A stretch of DNA of 64,000 nt from assembly GCF_900114255.1 (NCBI RefSeq), contig NZ_FOSL01000004.1:248001-312000 (forward strand). The letters run 5' to 3'. The position numbers were made by a program, and so were the translations under genes. The notes below the pieces were generated by a model, which saw nothing but the letters and a program-made list of their open reading frames with translations, was not told where the DNA came from and made no database searches. Below, piece by piece: positions 40,421 to 51,237 of this stretch. The stretch is from Neomesorhizobium albiziae. Lineage in GTDB: Bacteria; Pseudomonadota; Alphaproteobacteria; Rhizobiales; Rhizobiaceae. The stretch's first letter is position 1; each line of letters opens with the position of its first letter.

Positions 40421-41671
40421 CTAGATCAGTTCCTTGAGGTTCGCGGCCGGATCGGCCGCGACCGCCTTCGGAACCGAGCGATGCGCGGCCAGGAGCCGCC
40501 GTGCCATCATATGGTCGGCCGCGGCGTTGACGCTTTCCACGGCGATCAGGCGGTCGCCGCGGTAGAGGAAGATCGAAAACTTGCCGCTTTCGGGATCGCC
40601 GCGCAGGACCGTGCCGTCATGGCCGTTGGATAGGCCGGCGATCTGCAGCCGCGCGCTGCCCTGATTTGACCAGAACCATGGGAAACCGTCATAAGGTTTG
40701 GCTTCGCCGGTCAGCCGCGCGGCGATGCAACGCGCCTGGTCGACCGCATTCTGCACCGATTCCAGCCGCGCCATGCCGCCCGTGAAGACGTTTGGATAAG
40801 CGGCGCAGTCGCCCATCGCGGAGATAGCGGCATCGCCGGTGACAAGCAGCTCGTCGACCACGATACCGTTGTCGACGGAAAGTCCGGCTTCGGCCGCAAG
40901 CTCGGCATTGGGCATGATGCCGGCGGCGATCAGGATTGAGTCGGTTTGGAAATGCCGGCCGTTCGACAGCCGAACCTCTGTATGCGCGCCGTCGCGATGC
41001 ACGCCCTGCACCAGGGTTTCGAAATGAAGCTTCGTCCCCAGCTGCTCATGGAAGGAGCGGAACCACGCCGACATCGGGCTCGATAGTACGCGGCCCATGA
41101 GCACCGACGTTGACTCGACCAGGTCGACGGCGATATCGCGGGCGCGCAGCAGGCCGGCGACTTCCAGGCCGATGAAGCCGCCGCCGACGACGGTGACATG
41201 GGTGAGCGAGGCGAGGCGCTCGTTGAGCAGGCGCGCGTTCTCCAGTGTCCTGAGTTCGAGGATCGACGGGTGGTCGAGACCGGGAATAGGGGGGATTCGA
41301 TTGCGTGCGCCAGTGGCCAGGATCAGGTGATCGTAGGCAAGTCGGTTGTCGTCATCGAGCACGATTTCGCGGTTGTCCCGGTCGATGTGTTTGGCTCGCT
41401 CGCCGAGCCTCAGTGTGATGCTGTTGGCGGGGAAGAAGGCTTCGCCCTTCAAAGGCAGTCCGGCATCGTCCGGGCCTTTCAGGAATTCCTTGGAGAGCGG
41501 TGGCCGCTGATAAGGCAGGTCCGGCTCGTCGCCGACGATGGTGATCGAACCGTCGAAACCGCGATGGCGTAGTGCGGAGGCGAGTTCGACGCCCGCGTGA
41601 CCGCTTCCAACGATGATGATGTTTTTCAGATCACCCGGCAATTGGCAGGCTCCGCATGGCTGCAACGACAT
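40421..41671 (-). CDS. FAD/NAD(P)-dependent oxidoreductase, ferredoxin reductase-like
   Basis: A 416-residue flavoprotein of the rhodocoxin/putidaredoxin reductase type. FAD binds at VGSGHAGVELA and MGDCAAYPN, and NAD(P) at GGGFIGLEVAG. A C-terminal reductase-like domain covers about residues 330-416. Its usual role is electron transfer from NAD(P)H to a [2Fe-2S] ferredoxin, but no ferredoxin or P450 gene is nearby. The start is uncertain by about 15 residues, as the family core begins at LKNIIIVGSG. Confidence 0.85.
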   Translation of the reverse strand: MSLQPCGACQLPGDLKNIIIVGSGHAGVELASALRHRGFDGSITIVGDEPDLPYQRPPLSKEFLKGPDDAGLPLKGEAFFPANSITLRLGERAKHIDRDNREIVLDDDNRLAYDHLILATGARNRIPPIPGLDHPSILELRTLENARLLNERLASLTHVTVVGGGFIGLEVAGLLRARDIAVDLVESTSVLMGRVLSSPMSAWFRSFHEQLGTKLHFETLVQGVHRDGAHTEVRLSNGRHFQTDSILIAAGIMPNAELAAEAGLSVDNGIVVDELLVTGDAAISAMGDCAAYPNVFTGGMARLESVQNAVDQARCIAARLTGEAKPYDGFPWFWSNQGSARLQIAGLSNGHDGTVLRGDPESGKFSIFLYRGDRLIAVESVNAAADHMMARRLLAAHRSVPKAVAADPAANLKELI

Positions 41672-41757
41672 TGAACCGTGGCATGGCTGATCGGCTCCGG
41701 ATTGTCACCCCGCGACAAGCCGATGTCGCTGCGCGATTCGATGAAAGCCGCGCCGCC

Positions 41758-42381
41758 TCAATCCGGGCGTTTCGGCGGGCGGCCGCGCTGTTTTGGTGGT
41801 GTGATGGCGATGGCGTCGGCACTTGGAAGATGCTTTTCACTGAACGAAACGTCGAGATAAGCGAGCTTGGTTTCGAATTCCAGCAAAAGGCTTTGCAGCA
41901 GCTTGAGCTTCTCGGCGCTCATCGTCTTCTTGATTGCCACATAGACGGTTTCGCAATCCGGAAGCACGATGTCGACCAGCCGGTGGCCGCGATCCGTCAA
42001 CCGGACCAGGGTGCGTCGCATGTCGTGCGTATCGGCCTGCCGTAGCATGTAGCCCCTGACTTCGAGTTCGCGCACGATGCGCGACAGCGACGGCATCAAA
42101 AGCGCGGTGACGCGTGAGAGCTCGGTCAGCTCGATATCCGCGAGTTCGGCGACGGTGCGCAGCACCCGGAATTGCGGTTCGGTCAAATCGTAGCGCCGCA
42201 GCAAGTTGCGGAACGGCAGCATCACGCTTTCGCGCGCGCGCACCAAGGCAAGCGGCAGCACGTTGACGATGCTCTTCCGTCCCTTTCGAGCCGGTTCGCT
42301 CGGCTCGATCCTGCTTGGGTTTCCCATCCCGTCCGCCCCGTTGATGTCGATTTGTGGGGTCTGATTCGAAGCCGGCATCAT
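41758..42381 (-). CDS. MarR-family transcriptional regulator (HpaR-like)
   Basis: A protein of about 207 residues with a winged helix-turn-helix: [35 protein letters not shown] and the wing [16 protein letters not shown]. The pattern [12 protein letters not shown] and the DMRR wing fit the HpaR subgroup that controls aromatic-acid genes. An N-terminal polar extension (about 45 residues) and a basic C-terminus ([13 protein letters not shown]) resembling an AT-hook flank the domain. The start is one of several possible; 42381 is preceded by AAAGGCAG. It is divergent from the Fur-family gene. Confidence 0.78.
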   Translation of the reverse strand: MMPASNQTPQIDINGADGMGNPSRIEPSEPARKGRKSIVNVLPLALVRARESVMLPFRNLLRRYDLTEPQFRVLRTVAELADIELTELSRVTALLMPSLSRIVRELEVRGYMLRQADTHDMRRTLVRLTDRGHRLVDIVLPDCETVYVAIKKTMSAEKLKLLQSLLLEFETKLAYLDVSFSEKHLPSADAIAITPPKQRGRPPKRPD

Positions 42382-42526
42382 TCTGCCTTTGCAGCCAGCA
42401 TCCCATGACGATCCGGCCAGTTCAATAGCGCCTCCACCGGCTGTGGCTTCTCGGGGGAGCGATCCGACGCAGCCTGGCATGCGCGTTTCTTTTGCAACCC
42501 TTGGTCATCTGGCGCATATTCGGCGC

Positions 42527-42952
42527 ATGACCAAGACAGTGATTCACAAGCCGAATTACGAGGAGGAGCTGCGCCGCGCCGGCATCCGCATAACCCGGCC
42601 GCGCCGCATCATCGTTGGCATTCTGACCGAGTCGGAGGACCACCCCGACGCGCTGGAGATTTTCCGGCGGGCCGTCGCCATCGACAGCAGCATTTCGCTG
42701 TCGACCGTCTACCGGACGATGAAGCTGCTTGAGGGGATCGGCGCCATCCACCGACATGCGTTCGAGGGTGGACCGTCGCGTTTCGAACAGGCCGGCGGTG
42801 AGCATCACGACCATCTGATCGACATCGATACCGGTGACGTCATCGAATTCAAGTCGGACCGGATCGAGCAGCTGCAGAATGAAATTGCCCGACAGCTGGG
42901 CTACGATATCGTTCACCACCGGCTGGAACTTTACGGCCGCAAGCGCAGCTGA
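42527..42952 (+). CDS. Fur-family metalloregulator (Fur/Mur-like)
   Basis: A 141-residue Fur-family repressor. The winged helix covers about residues 15-80 ([31 protein letters not shown]). The metal-sensing region is [19 protein letters not shown], with further histidines in [10 protein letters not shown]. It has no cysteine at all, so the Cys4 structural zinc site of many Fur and Zur proteins is absent. In this it resembles rhizobial Fur/Mur proteins. The metal sensed is unknown. The ATG at 42527 is chosen because upstream in-frame sequence does not resemble the family. Confidence 0.85.
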   Translation: MTKTVIHKPNYEEELRRAGIRITRPRRIIVGILTESEDHPDALEIFRRAVAIDSSISLSTVYRTMKLLEGIGAIHRHAFEGGPSRFEQAGGEHHDHLIDIDTGDVIEFKSDRIEQLQNEIARQLGYDIVHHRLELYGRKRS

Positions 42953-42981
42953 AGCCTCTCTTCTGGCCGAGCGACTTCCAA

Positions 42982-43749
42982 CTAATTGCGGTATGCCGGC
43001 TCCTGCTCGTCCAGAATGGCCTTGAGCTCGGCCAGATGCCGTTCGGCCTGGCCGGGATAGTCGTCCATCTCGCTCGCCGTCTTCTCCGCGACTTCGTCGG
43101 AGAGTGTCCGCAGCGGTCGGCCGGTCCACAAGGCCTTGATGTAGGTTTCGCAGGCACGCTCAAAATAATAGAGCCGGTTGAATGTGTCGGCGACGCTGTC
43201 GCCGATCACCAGCACGCCGTGATTGCCCATAACCATGACCTTCACCTTGGGATCGGCGAGAAGCTGCGAGCAGCGTTCCCCCTCCTCCTCGAAAGCCAGG
43301 CCGCCATATTGGCCGTCGACCACATGGCGGTTGAAGAACATCGCAGAATTCTGGTCGATCGGCGGCAGTGTCGAGTCGGCGAGGGAGGCTAGCACCGTCG
43401 CATGGATCGAGTGCACATGCATGACGCAGCGCGCATGCAGGCAATTGCGATGGACTGCGCCATGCAGGCCCCAGGCGGTCGGGTCCGGCGCGCCCGGACG
43501 GGCCATCGTCTCCGGGTCGTTGGCGTCGATCAGCAGCAGGTCGCTCGCCTTTATGCGCGAGAAATGCACCTGGTTCGGGTTCATCAGAAACTGCGAGCCG
43601 TCATCGTTGACCGCCAGCGAAAAATGGTTGGCCACCGCCTCGTGCATGTTGAGCCGCGCCGTCCAGCGGAAGGCGCAGGCAAGATCGACGCGCTCTTCGT
43701 AGAACGGCAGGTTGGTCAGCATGTCTTTCTTGAGCTGGGTTATGCTCAT
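42982..43749 (-). CDS. Class II aldolase/adducin-family protein
   Basis: A 255-residue protein with the zinc-site pattern of class II aldolases: MHVHSIHATVLAS and a later His in VMGNHGVLVIG. A Glu-containing helix and the substrate loop NHFSLAV replace the usual TSGNxS region, so the reaction is not the standard fuculose-phosphate aldolase type. GGGAGGA precedes the ATG at 43749, which excludes in-frame sequence upstream. It converges with the Fur-family gene. Annotated relatives are mostly of unknown substrate. Confidence 0.82.
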   Translation of the reverse strand: MSITQLKKDMLTNLPFYEERVDLACAFRWTARLNMHEAVANHFSLAVNDDGSQFLMNPNQVHFSRIKASDLLLIDANDPETMARPGAPDPTAWGLHGAVHRNCLHARCVMHVHSIHATVLASLADSTLPPIDQNSAMFFNRHVVDGQYGGLAFEEEGERCSQLLADPKVKVMVMGNHGVLVIGDSVADTFNRLYYFERACETYIKALWTGRPLRTLSDEVAEKTASEMDDYPGQAERHLAELKAILDEQEPAYRN

Positions 43750-43823
43750 CGGCCGGTTCCTCCCTAGCTGCCGGAGCGAGAATGCCGCGTCGGCACCGGC
43801 TGGGCAATCCGGCAACCGGACAG

Positions 43824-44459
43824 TCAGGCGGATTTCCGCTGGTCCAGCCGCAAGCCGCCATTCTTGACGATGAAGTCGACGATTTCGGTCAATCCCTTGC
43901 CGCGTGACAGGTCTGTGAAGACGAAAGGCCGTTTTCCCCGCATCCTGCCCGCGTCACTTTCCATCACGTCGAGGTTGACGTTCACATAGGGCGCCAAGTC
44001 GCTCTTGTTGATGACCAGGAAATCCGACCGCGTGATGCCGGGGCCGCCCTTGCGCGGGATTTCCTCACCCTGGCAGACCGAGATGACATAAAGCGTCAGG
44101 TCTGCCAGATCGGGCGAAAACGTCGCGGCCAGGTTGTCGCCACCGGATTCGATGAAGACGATGTCGAGATCCGGGAATTTGCGGTTCATTTCGGCGATCG
44201 CCTGGAGATTGATCGAGGCATCCTCGCGGATCGCCGTATGCGGGCAGCCGCCGGTTTCGACACCCAAGATGCGCTCTTCCGGCAAGGCCTGGAGCCGCGC
44301 CAGCATCATCGCGTCTTCCTTGGTGTAGATGTCGTTGGTGACGACGGCGATGGAGAATTCGTCGCGCATGGCCTTGCAGAGCTTCTCGGTCAGCGTCGTC
44401 TTGCCGGAGCCTACCGGGCCGCCGATGCCGACACGTAATGGGCCGTTTTTGGATGTCAT
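43824..44459 (-). CDS. ureG: Urease accessory GTPase UreG
   Basis: A 211-residue GTPase of the SIMIBI class that powers nickel insertion into urease. The P-loop is [11 protein letters not shown], followed by the nickel-binding GCPHTA motif and the nucleotide-recognition segment [11 protein letters not shown]. Length is normal. It is the last urease gene and overlaps ureF by 4 bp. Confidence 0.97.
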   Translation of the reverse strand: MTSKNGPLRVGIGGPVGSGKTTLTEKLCKAMRDEFSIAVVTNDIYTKEDAMMLARLQALPEERILGVETGGCPHTAIREDASINLQAIAEMNRKFPDLDIVFIESGGDNLAATFSPDLADLTLYVISVCQGEEIPRKGGPGITRSDFLVINKSDLAPYVNVNLDVMESDAGRMRGKRPFVFTDLSRGKGLTEIVDFIVKNGGLRLDQRKSA

Positions 44460-45127
44460 GAGCGGAACAGCCTCGAATATTGGGTTTCGTGTTTCATGGC
44501 CATGATGTCGGACATCACGGTCGCCGAACCGAGATCGTCGAGAGTCGAGCCGGCGGCACGGGATGCGGTTTCAAGAAGCAGCGGCTCCAGGCTGGCCATT
44601 ATCGCGACCGCGCCGCTTTGACCGGTCACCCCAAGCCGGATCGCCGCTTGGATGAGGTTCGACGCAAAGCCTTGCAGGAATGCCGACAGCGCGTCATCGA
44701 GGTTGATACCGTGCGCGCCGGCGGTTGCTCCGACCGCGACGCAATAAGGGCAGTCGGGTGGAAGATCGGCAAGGCCAGGCTGCGGCCATGCGGCCGCGGC
44801 TTTCAGGAATGCCGCGCCGAGCAGCATTGTTTCGGCATGGCGCTCCCGCGAACCGGCCAGGGCCTCCGCCAGTTCCGCAACCGCCACGACATCGCCGTCT
44901 TGCCGGGCCAACCGCCAGCTTTCGGCGAACAGAACCGCGTCGTTCCAGCCCGATCCGATTTCGGTGAGCTGAACCAGCCAGTCCTCGAGGCTTTCCGGGT
45001 CATGCACGAGCCCGTCATGGGCGGCGCGTTCGAGCCCATGGCTGTAGCTGAAACCGCCTACCGGAAAGGCCGGCGAGAGCCACGCCATCAACCGCAGCAG
45101 GCGCGGATTGGGCCGGCTCTCAGGCAT
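44456..45127 (-). CDS. ureF: Urease accessory protein UreF
   Basis: A 223-residue all-helical protein that works with UreD and UreG in activating apo-urease. It begins [19 protein letters not shown] and contains [13 protein letters not shown], the family hallmark. The start at 45127 overlaps the ureE stop by 8 bp; sequence further upstream encodes the His-rich ureE tail in another frame. It lies between ureE and ureG. Confidence 0.95.
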   Translation of the reverse strand: MPESRPNPRLLRLMAWLSPAFPVGGFSYSHGLERAAHDGLVHDPESLEDWLVQLTEIGSGWNDAVLFAESWRLARQDGDVVAVAELAEALAGSRERHAETMLLGAAFLKAAAAWPQPGLADLPPDCPYCVAVGATAGAHGINLDDALSAFLQGFASNLIQAAIRLGVTGQSGAVAIMASLEPLLLETASRAAGSTLDDLGSATVMSDIMAMKHETQYSRLFRS

Positions 45128-45680
45128 GGTTGTGGCCGTAATGCGGATCACCCGGCAGGCGACCGTACCGGTCGCGCTCGCCGTGCCCATGATCATGACC
45201 ATGACCATGGTCGTGCCCGGAATAGGCGCCACGCACGGGCGAAAAAGGCTCAAGGACATCGGTCACCGTTGCGCCGAGGCCTTCCAGCATTGCCTTGATC
45301 ACATGGTCGCGCAGGATGAGGATGCGTGCGGGCTCGATCTGCGCGGCGAGATGCCGGTTGCCGATATGCCAGGCGAGTTCAGCGAGGTGCACGCCGTCGC
45401 GAGCGCGAATGTCGTAAACCTCTTCATTGGCGGCGATGATCTCGATCTGCCGTCCGTCTTCAAGCAGCAACCGGTCGCCGTGGATCAGGGCCACCGGCGC
45501 AAGCAGGTCAACCAGAAGCTTGCCGCCGCCGGCAAGTTCGATCACACGCCGGCGCAAGTGCCGTTCGTCATGGGCAAGCAGTGCTGCGCCGTCCGGAGCT
45601 GAGGCTTTGGCTTCGCCAGCGGGCAGGACTGACGTCGCACGCGCCAGTTTGGTGAAGTCGGTGTTGAGGTCGAGTTTCAT
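45120..45680 (-). CDS. ureE: Urease nickel metallochaperone UreE with His-rich tail
   Basis: A 186-residue nickel chaperone. The peptide-binding N-terminal domain is followed by the metal-binding domain ([13 protein letters not shown] and [18 protein letters not shown]). The C-terminus has a His-rich tail, [12 protein letters not shown] and then HYGHNHA, with nine histidines, consistent with nickel storage. The ATG at 45680 is preferred over an upstream TTG. It overlaps ureF. Confidence 0.93.
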   Translation of the reverse strand: MKLDLNTDFTKLARATSVLPAGEAKASAPDGAALLAHDERHLRRRVIELAGGGKLLVDLLAPVALIHGDRLLLEDGRQIEIIAANEEVYDIRARDGVHLAELAWHIGNRHLAAQIEPARILILRDHVIKAMLEGLGATVTDVLEPFSPVRGAYSGHDHGHGHDHGHGERDRYGRLPGDPHYGHNHA

Positions 45681-45717
45681 GCGCAGGCCCTGCAAATTTC
45701 ATGGATTGTCTGGAACA

Positions 45718-46317
45718 TCATTTCGCTCCCTTGGCGTCTGCCCTGGCGCGGGCGGGGCGCGACAGAACGCGATCGAAATAGGCATTCACGACGTCGGATT
45801 CGACCTTGAACTTGCCGGCGCGGGCCCAGGCTCCCATGTCGCCGAGCAGCACATCGACGGCGCTGAAGCGGTCGCCGAGCGCGTATTTGCGTTCGCCGAG
45901 GCGACGCCCCAGCGTCTCAACCTCGCTGGCGAAATCATAAGCGGCCGCGGGCCCGACATCGACACGCACGTCCTTGGGCAAGAGGAAGCGATGCCGCAGC
46001 TTGTTCCACAAGGGCGCTTCCAGCTCCGATTGGGCGAAATGCATCCAGCCGTCCATCTCGGCGCGGCCGGCGCAGCCAGGCGCCGTGCCCATGCCCTTCT
46101 CCGGATGCCTGTCGGCGAGATAGACGCAGATCGCCGCCGAGTCCGTCACCACGACATCGCCGTCGACCAGCACCGGAGATTTGCCCGATGGGTTGAGCGC
46201 ATACAGTTCCGGCGATTTCAAGCCGACTTTAACGAACTCGTAGGGCGCGTCGAGTTCCTCCAGCATCCACAAGACGCGGCTGACGCGCGAACCTGGTGAA
46301 CCCACGGCCTGGTACAT
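45718..46317 (-). CDS. Glutathione S-transferase family protein
   Basis: A 199-residue GST with a thioredoxin-like N-domain (GSPGSRVSRVLWMLEELDAPYE, NPSGKSPVLVDGD and VTDSAAICVYLAD) and a helical C-domain. The likely catalytic Ser is near residues 7-10. It is inserted between ureC and ureE on the same strand, behind an EamA gene. A role in nickel handling or redox protection of urease is conceivable but not shown. Confidence 0.88.
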   Translation of the reverse strand: MYQAVGSPGSRVSRVLWMLEELDAPYEFVKVGLKSPELYALNPSGKSPVLVDGDVVVTDSAAICVYLADRHPEKGMGTAPGCAGRAEMDGWMHFAQSELEAPLWNKLRHRFLLPKDVRVDVGPAAAYDFASEVETLGRRLGERKYALGDRFSAVDVLLGDMGAWARAGKFKVESDVVNAYFDRVLSRPARARADAKGAK

Positions 46318-46390
46318 GCTTCAAAGCTCCCTGAAAATTGTTGCCCTACGCTAGCCCGGAACGGGTGGGAAAACCACCGCGCCTTGCCCT

Positions 46391-46825
46391 CTAAGACCAG
46401 ATCCTGGTGGTCAGCAGGATCACGCCACCGGCGATCATCAGAACGCCCAGCCAGTCAGCCATCGACAGTTTCTCGCCGAGGAATGCCACGCCGAATACTG
46501 CGACGAGCACGACGCTCAGCTTGTCGAGGGGCGCGACACGGGCGGCATCGCCGAGCTTCAGCGCGCGGAAGTAGCAGATCCATGAGGCGCCAGTGGCGAG
46601 GCCCGACAGCACCAGGAACAGATAGGTGCGGCCCGATACCGAGGCCGGCGCCTGCCATTGGCCTGTTGCGAACAGGATGGCGCCAAGTGCTGCCAGGATG
46701 ACGACGGTGCGCACGAACGTCGCGAAGTCGGAGTTGACATTCTCGACGCCGACCTTCGCGAAAATCGCAGTCAGTGCGGCAAAACAAGCCGAAAGCAAGG
46801 CCCAGAACTGCCAGGATGCGGTCAT
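46391..46825 (-). CDS. EamA/EmrE-like small transporter
   Basis: A 144-residue membrane protein with four or five hydrophobic segments, a single EamA domain (AIFAKVGVENVNSDFATFVR, YFRALKLGDAARVAPLDKLS, FLGEKLSMADWLG). Proteins of this size act as dimers, whereas most DMT transporters contain two such domains. It follows ureC by 13 bp, so it is probably cotranscribed. Whether it exports a metabolite linked to urea use is unknown. Confidence 0.85.
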   Translation of the reverse strand: MTASWQFWALLSACFAALTAIFAKVGVENVNSDFATFVRTVVILAALGAILFATGQWQAPASVSGRTYLFLVLSGLATGASWICYFRALKLGDAARVAPLDKLSVVLVAVFGVAFLGEKLSMADWLGVLMIAGGVILLTTRIWS

Positions 46826-46838
46826 CGGGATATCCCAG

Positions 46839-48548
<1,710 letters not shown>

Positions 48549-48727
48549 GAACAATTGCTCCCCGGTTGCCGCGGGCTTGCCGCGGCGCACCACATTGCCG
48601 CCACGCAATGGTCACGGAATGACCCGCTGAGCGGCAGTTTGTGATCCCATTTCACGTATGAGGTGCCCGGCGCGGCGGCAGGGGCAGTTCGAACGCACCG
48701 TTTTCCAAGCGACGGAAAGGAATATCC

Positions 48728-49099
48728 ATGCGCACATTGACGATTCTCGCGGCCAGCGCGGCCGTAGCCTTCGCGACCGCGGCCAGCGCCCAGACGCCGG
48801 CGCAGACACCTCCGAGCCAGACAGCTCCAGCCAATCCGCAAGCGCCGGGCGGCGCTCCCACGATCAACACGATCAGCATCGTCGACATCAAGGAACTGCC
48901 CGAGGCGGCGCAGGCGCAGGTTAACGATGTTGTTGCCAAGCGCAGCGATGCCGACCTTAAGAAATTGCGCAGTTCGATCGACGCGGCGCCACAGGTCAAG
49001 TCGGCGCTCGAAGCCAAGGGCCTGACGTCTGAGCAGGTTATCGCGGCCAGCATGGGCAACAATGGCGCCCTCACGCTGATCACCAAGAAGCCAGGCTGA
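48728..49099 (+). CDS. Small secreted Ala/Pro-rich protein, unknown
   Basis: A 123-residue protein with a signal peptide (MRTLTILAASAAVAFATAASA|QTPAQ), a Pro/Thr/Gln-rich linker (about residues 22-45) and a helical C-terminal part (VDIKELPEAAQAQVNDVVAK). AAGGAA lies upstream of the ATG. It sits between ureB and ureC on the opposite strand. I do not recognise a domain. It is probably periplasmic. Confidence 0.75.
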   Translation: MRTLTILAASAAVAFATAASAQTPAQTPPSQTAPANPQAPGGAPTINTISIVDIKELPEAAQAQVNDVVAKRSDADLKKLRSSIDAAPQVKSALEAKGLTSEQVIAASMGNNGALTLITKKPG

Positions 49100-49219
49100 T
49101 CTGTCTCGGCGGGCCGGCGCCGCGCCGGCTCGCCACATCTTCAAGGGAACCTCGGCTGGCCGCGAGTCGTTTCGGTCCCTAGATGTAAGGACCGTCAAAA
49201 AGGACGGCGCAGGGAAGGA

Positions 49220-49696
49220 ATGATGATTATTGCGGGTTACAGGCTTCGGTCGATTGCAATCGTGCTGCTCATAGCGGCTCTTGCTCCGGCAAATGCCCAA
49301 GGGCTCCAAAGCAGCGAAACGGTCGACAAGATCGTCGGATCTGATGTGAAGGCGGAAGAGGCGCGCGCCTCCGCCGATGCGGACAAGGTGATCGCCGCCA
49401 TTGAAAAGACTGGAGAAAACATCAGCACCGTGCGGAAGACCTCCAGGCTGGACAAGGTCGACATCGTCTTCCTGTCCGACGCAGCGATAAGCGAGGGCGG
49501 TCCGCCACCGGAAATCGACGCCAAGGTCAAGGAGCATGAAGCGGAAGTCGCGCAACTGCGACAGGAAATCGAAGGCAATGCGATGCTCTACCACGCCATC
49601 GATTCGCGACAGGTCTTGCTTCGCGACGTGCTTGCGGTCGACTTCGACGGCACAAACGGCATCGTCATCTATGCCGCCGCCAAGCCGGCGCAATAG
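49220..49696 (+). CDS. Small exported protein with coiled-coil segment, unknown
   Basis: A 158-residue protein with a signal peptide (SIAIVLLIAALAPANAQG) and a charged helical region (EIDAKVKEHEAEVAQLRQEIEG, about residues 98-119) likely to form a coiled coil. The start is at tandem ATG codons, 49220 and 49223, after AGGGAAGGA. It ends 24 bp before the convergent ureB stop. No domain is recognised. Together with the preceding gene it splits the urease array. Confidence 0.72.
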   Translation: MMIIAGYRLRSIAIVLLIAALAPANAQGLQSSETVDKIVGSDVKAEEARASADADKVIAAIEKTGENISTVRKTSRLDKVDIVFLSDAAISEGGPPPEIDAKVKEHEAEVAQLRQEIEGNAMLYHAIDSRQVLLRDVLAVDFDGTNGIVIYAAAKPAQ

Positions 49697-49720
49697 GTCT
49701 CTCGGCGGCAACCTGCCCAC

Positions 49721-50026
49721 TCAGATCTCCCCCATGATCTTTTGCTGAAAGCCGTAGACCTCGCGCTTGCCGCCGAGCGGCACCAGGGTGACGTCGCGCT
49801 CCTGCCCGGGCTCGAAACGCACGGCCGTGCCGGCGGCGATGTCGAGGCGCATGCCGCGCGCTTTCTCGCGGTCGAACCGCAACCCTTCATTGGTTTCGAA
49901 GAAATGGTAGTGGCTGCCGACCTGTATAGGCCGGTCGCCCGTGTTGGCAACCTTCAGCGTCACCGTCGGCGCGCCGGCATTGAGCTCGATGGCGCCTTCT
50001 GCGGGGATGACTTCTCCGGGGATCAT
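49721..50026 (-). CDS. ureB: Urease beta subunit
   Basis: A 101-residue structural subunit of urease. It has [29 protein letters not shown] and the C-terminal [10 protein letters not shown]. It starts 9 bp after the HupE/UreJ-like gene. UreA and UreB are separate polypeptides, as in most bacteria. Confidence 0.97.
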   Translation of the reverse strand: MIPGEVIPAEGAIELNAGAPTVTLKVANTGDRPIQVGSHYHFFETNEGLRFDREKARGMRLDIAAGTAVRFEPGQERDVTLVPLGGKREVYGFQQKIMGEI

Positions 50027-50035
50027 GCCAAAACC

Positions 50036-50626
50036 TCAAGCGCCGAGCGCCAGCCAGACGCCGCCGAGCGCCGTCACGCCGCCGGCAACGCGCGTGATCA
50101 GCCGTCCCGCGTCGCCGCCGAACCCACGGCCGAATCCGAGACCGATTCCGACGCCCGCCGCATGAAGCAGCGCTGTCGCGACAACGAAGCCGACGCCGAA
50201 GGCAAGGGAGCCTGCCGCGCCGAGTTCGCCGCCATGCGCGTGGCCATGGAAAAGGGCGAAGAAGCCCACCATTGCCATGCCAGCGGAGGCGGGAACCCGC
50301 AAGGCGGCGGCTGCAAGCAGGCCGATCACTACGACCGAAGCCAGGATCACCGGCTCGACGAAAGGCAGTGGTATTCCCACCAGCGCGGCAACGAATCCAA
50401 CTGCCATGGTGGCGACAAAGGCCGACGGCACGAGCCACAGGGCACGGCCGCCCAGAAGCGCCGACCAGAGGCCGACGGCAACCATGGCTAGGATGTGGTC
50501 GACGCCGAACAGCGGGTGCGAGAGGCCGGCGGCAAAGGAGCCGTGTTCGGCCGGATCGAGATGGGCGAAGGCCGGTGCAACACTCGCGCCCAGCAACACG
50601 ATGGTTGTCGCCAGTTTTTTGATCAT
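50036..50626 (-). CDS. HupE/UreJ-family membrane protein, putative nickel permease
   Basis: A 196-residue protein with a signal-like N-terminus (MIKKLATTIVLLGASVAPAF) and about six hydrophobic segments. The first periplasmic motif, HLDPAEHGSFAAGLSHPLFGVDHILAM, and the later FFALFHGHAHG are the conserved His-rich metal sites of HupE/UreJ proteins. These are thought to move nickel. GGGAG precedes the ATG. The gene lies between DUF1272 and ureB, a position that supports nickel supply to urease. Confidence 0.88.
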   Translation of the reverse strand: MIKKLATTIVLLGASVAPAFAHLDPAEHGSFAAGLSHPLFGVDHILAMVAVGLWSALLGGRALWLVPSAFVATMAVGFVAALVGIPLPFVEPVILASVVVIGLLAAAALRVPASAGMAMVGFFALFHGHAHGGELGAAGSLAFGVGFVVATALLHAAGVGIGLGFGRGFGGDAGRLITRVAGGVTALGGVWLALGA

Positions 50627-50652
50627 GGTCGTCGTACTCCCGAGTTCGTCTT

Positions 50653-50910
50653 TCAGGCTGCCTTGCCGGCGGGCGTGCAGCCTTCGGCCTTGAGCACGCG
50701 TTTGGTGGATGCCGGATATTTCGCCAGCAGGCGCGCCGGCCGTATCGGCCGGCGCGTGAAGTCGCCGCCGCAATTGGGGCACGTTCCGCCCAGCACATTC
50801 TCGGCGCAGTCGCTGCAGAAGGTGCATTCGAAGGTGCAGATCATCGCATCCGGCGTCGCCGGCGGCAGGTCCTTGTCGCAGCATTCGCAATTCGGCCTGA
50901 GTTCCAGCAT
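50653..50910 (-). CDS. DUF1272 cysteine-rich protein
   Basis: An 85-residue protein with nine cysteines in its first 47 residues: C8, C10, C11, C25, C29, C32, C35, C44 and C47 (segments NCECCDKDL, CTFECTFCSDC and CPNCGG). This is the DUF1272 zinc-ribbon-like family of unknown function. It sits 8 bp after ureA within the urease genes. Metal binding is nearly certain from the cysteines. Whether it handles zinc or nickel is unknown. Confidence 0.88.
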   Translation of the reverse strand: MLELRPNCECCDKDLPPATPDAMICTFECTFCSDCAENVLGGTCPNCGGDFTRRPIRPARLLAKYPASTKRVLKAEGCTPAGKAA

Positions 50911-50918
50911 TTTCTACC

Positions 50919-51221
50919 TCACCTGATCGGTTGGTGGACCGTCACCAGCTTGGTGCCGTCCAGAAAAGTTGCCTCGACCTGCACATCATGGATCATCTCG
51001 GCGATGCCTTCCATGACCTGATCGCGCGACACGACATGGGCTCCTGCTTCCATCAGTTCAGCCACCGAACGTCCGTCGCGGGCGCCCTCCACGACAAAGT
51101 CTGTGATCAGCGCTATGGCCTCGGGATGGTTGAGTTTGACGCCACGTTCCAGTCTTTTGCGGGCGACGATCGCCGCCATGGCGACCAGCAGCTTGTCTTT
51201 TTCGCGCAGCGTCAGGTTCAT
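50919..51221 (-). CDS. ureA: Urease gamma subunit
   Basis: A 100-residue structural subunit. It has [44 protein letters not shown] in two adjoining segments, and [17 protein letters not shown] at the end. It follows ureD by 16 bp. Confidence 0.97.
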   Translation of the reverse strand: MNLTLREKDKLLVAMAAIVARKRLERGVKLNHPEAIALITDFVVEGARDGRSVAELMEAGAHVVSRDQVMEGIAEMIHDVQVEATFLDGTKLVTVHQPIR

Positions 51222-51237
51222 GCGTGTCCGGGTGTCT

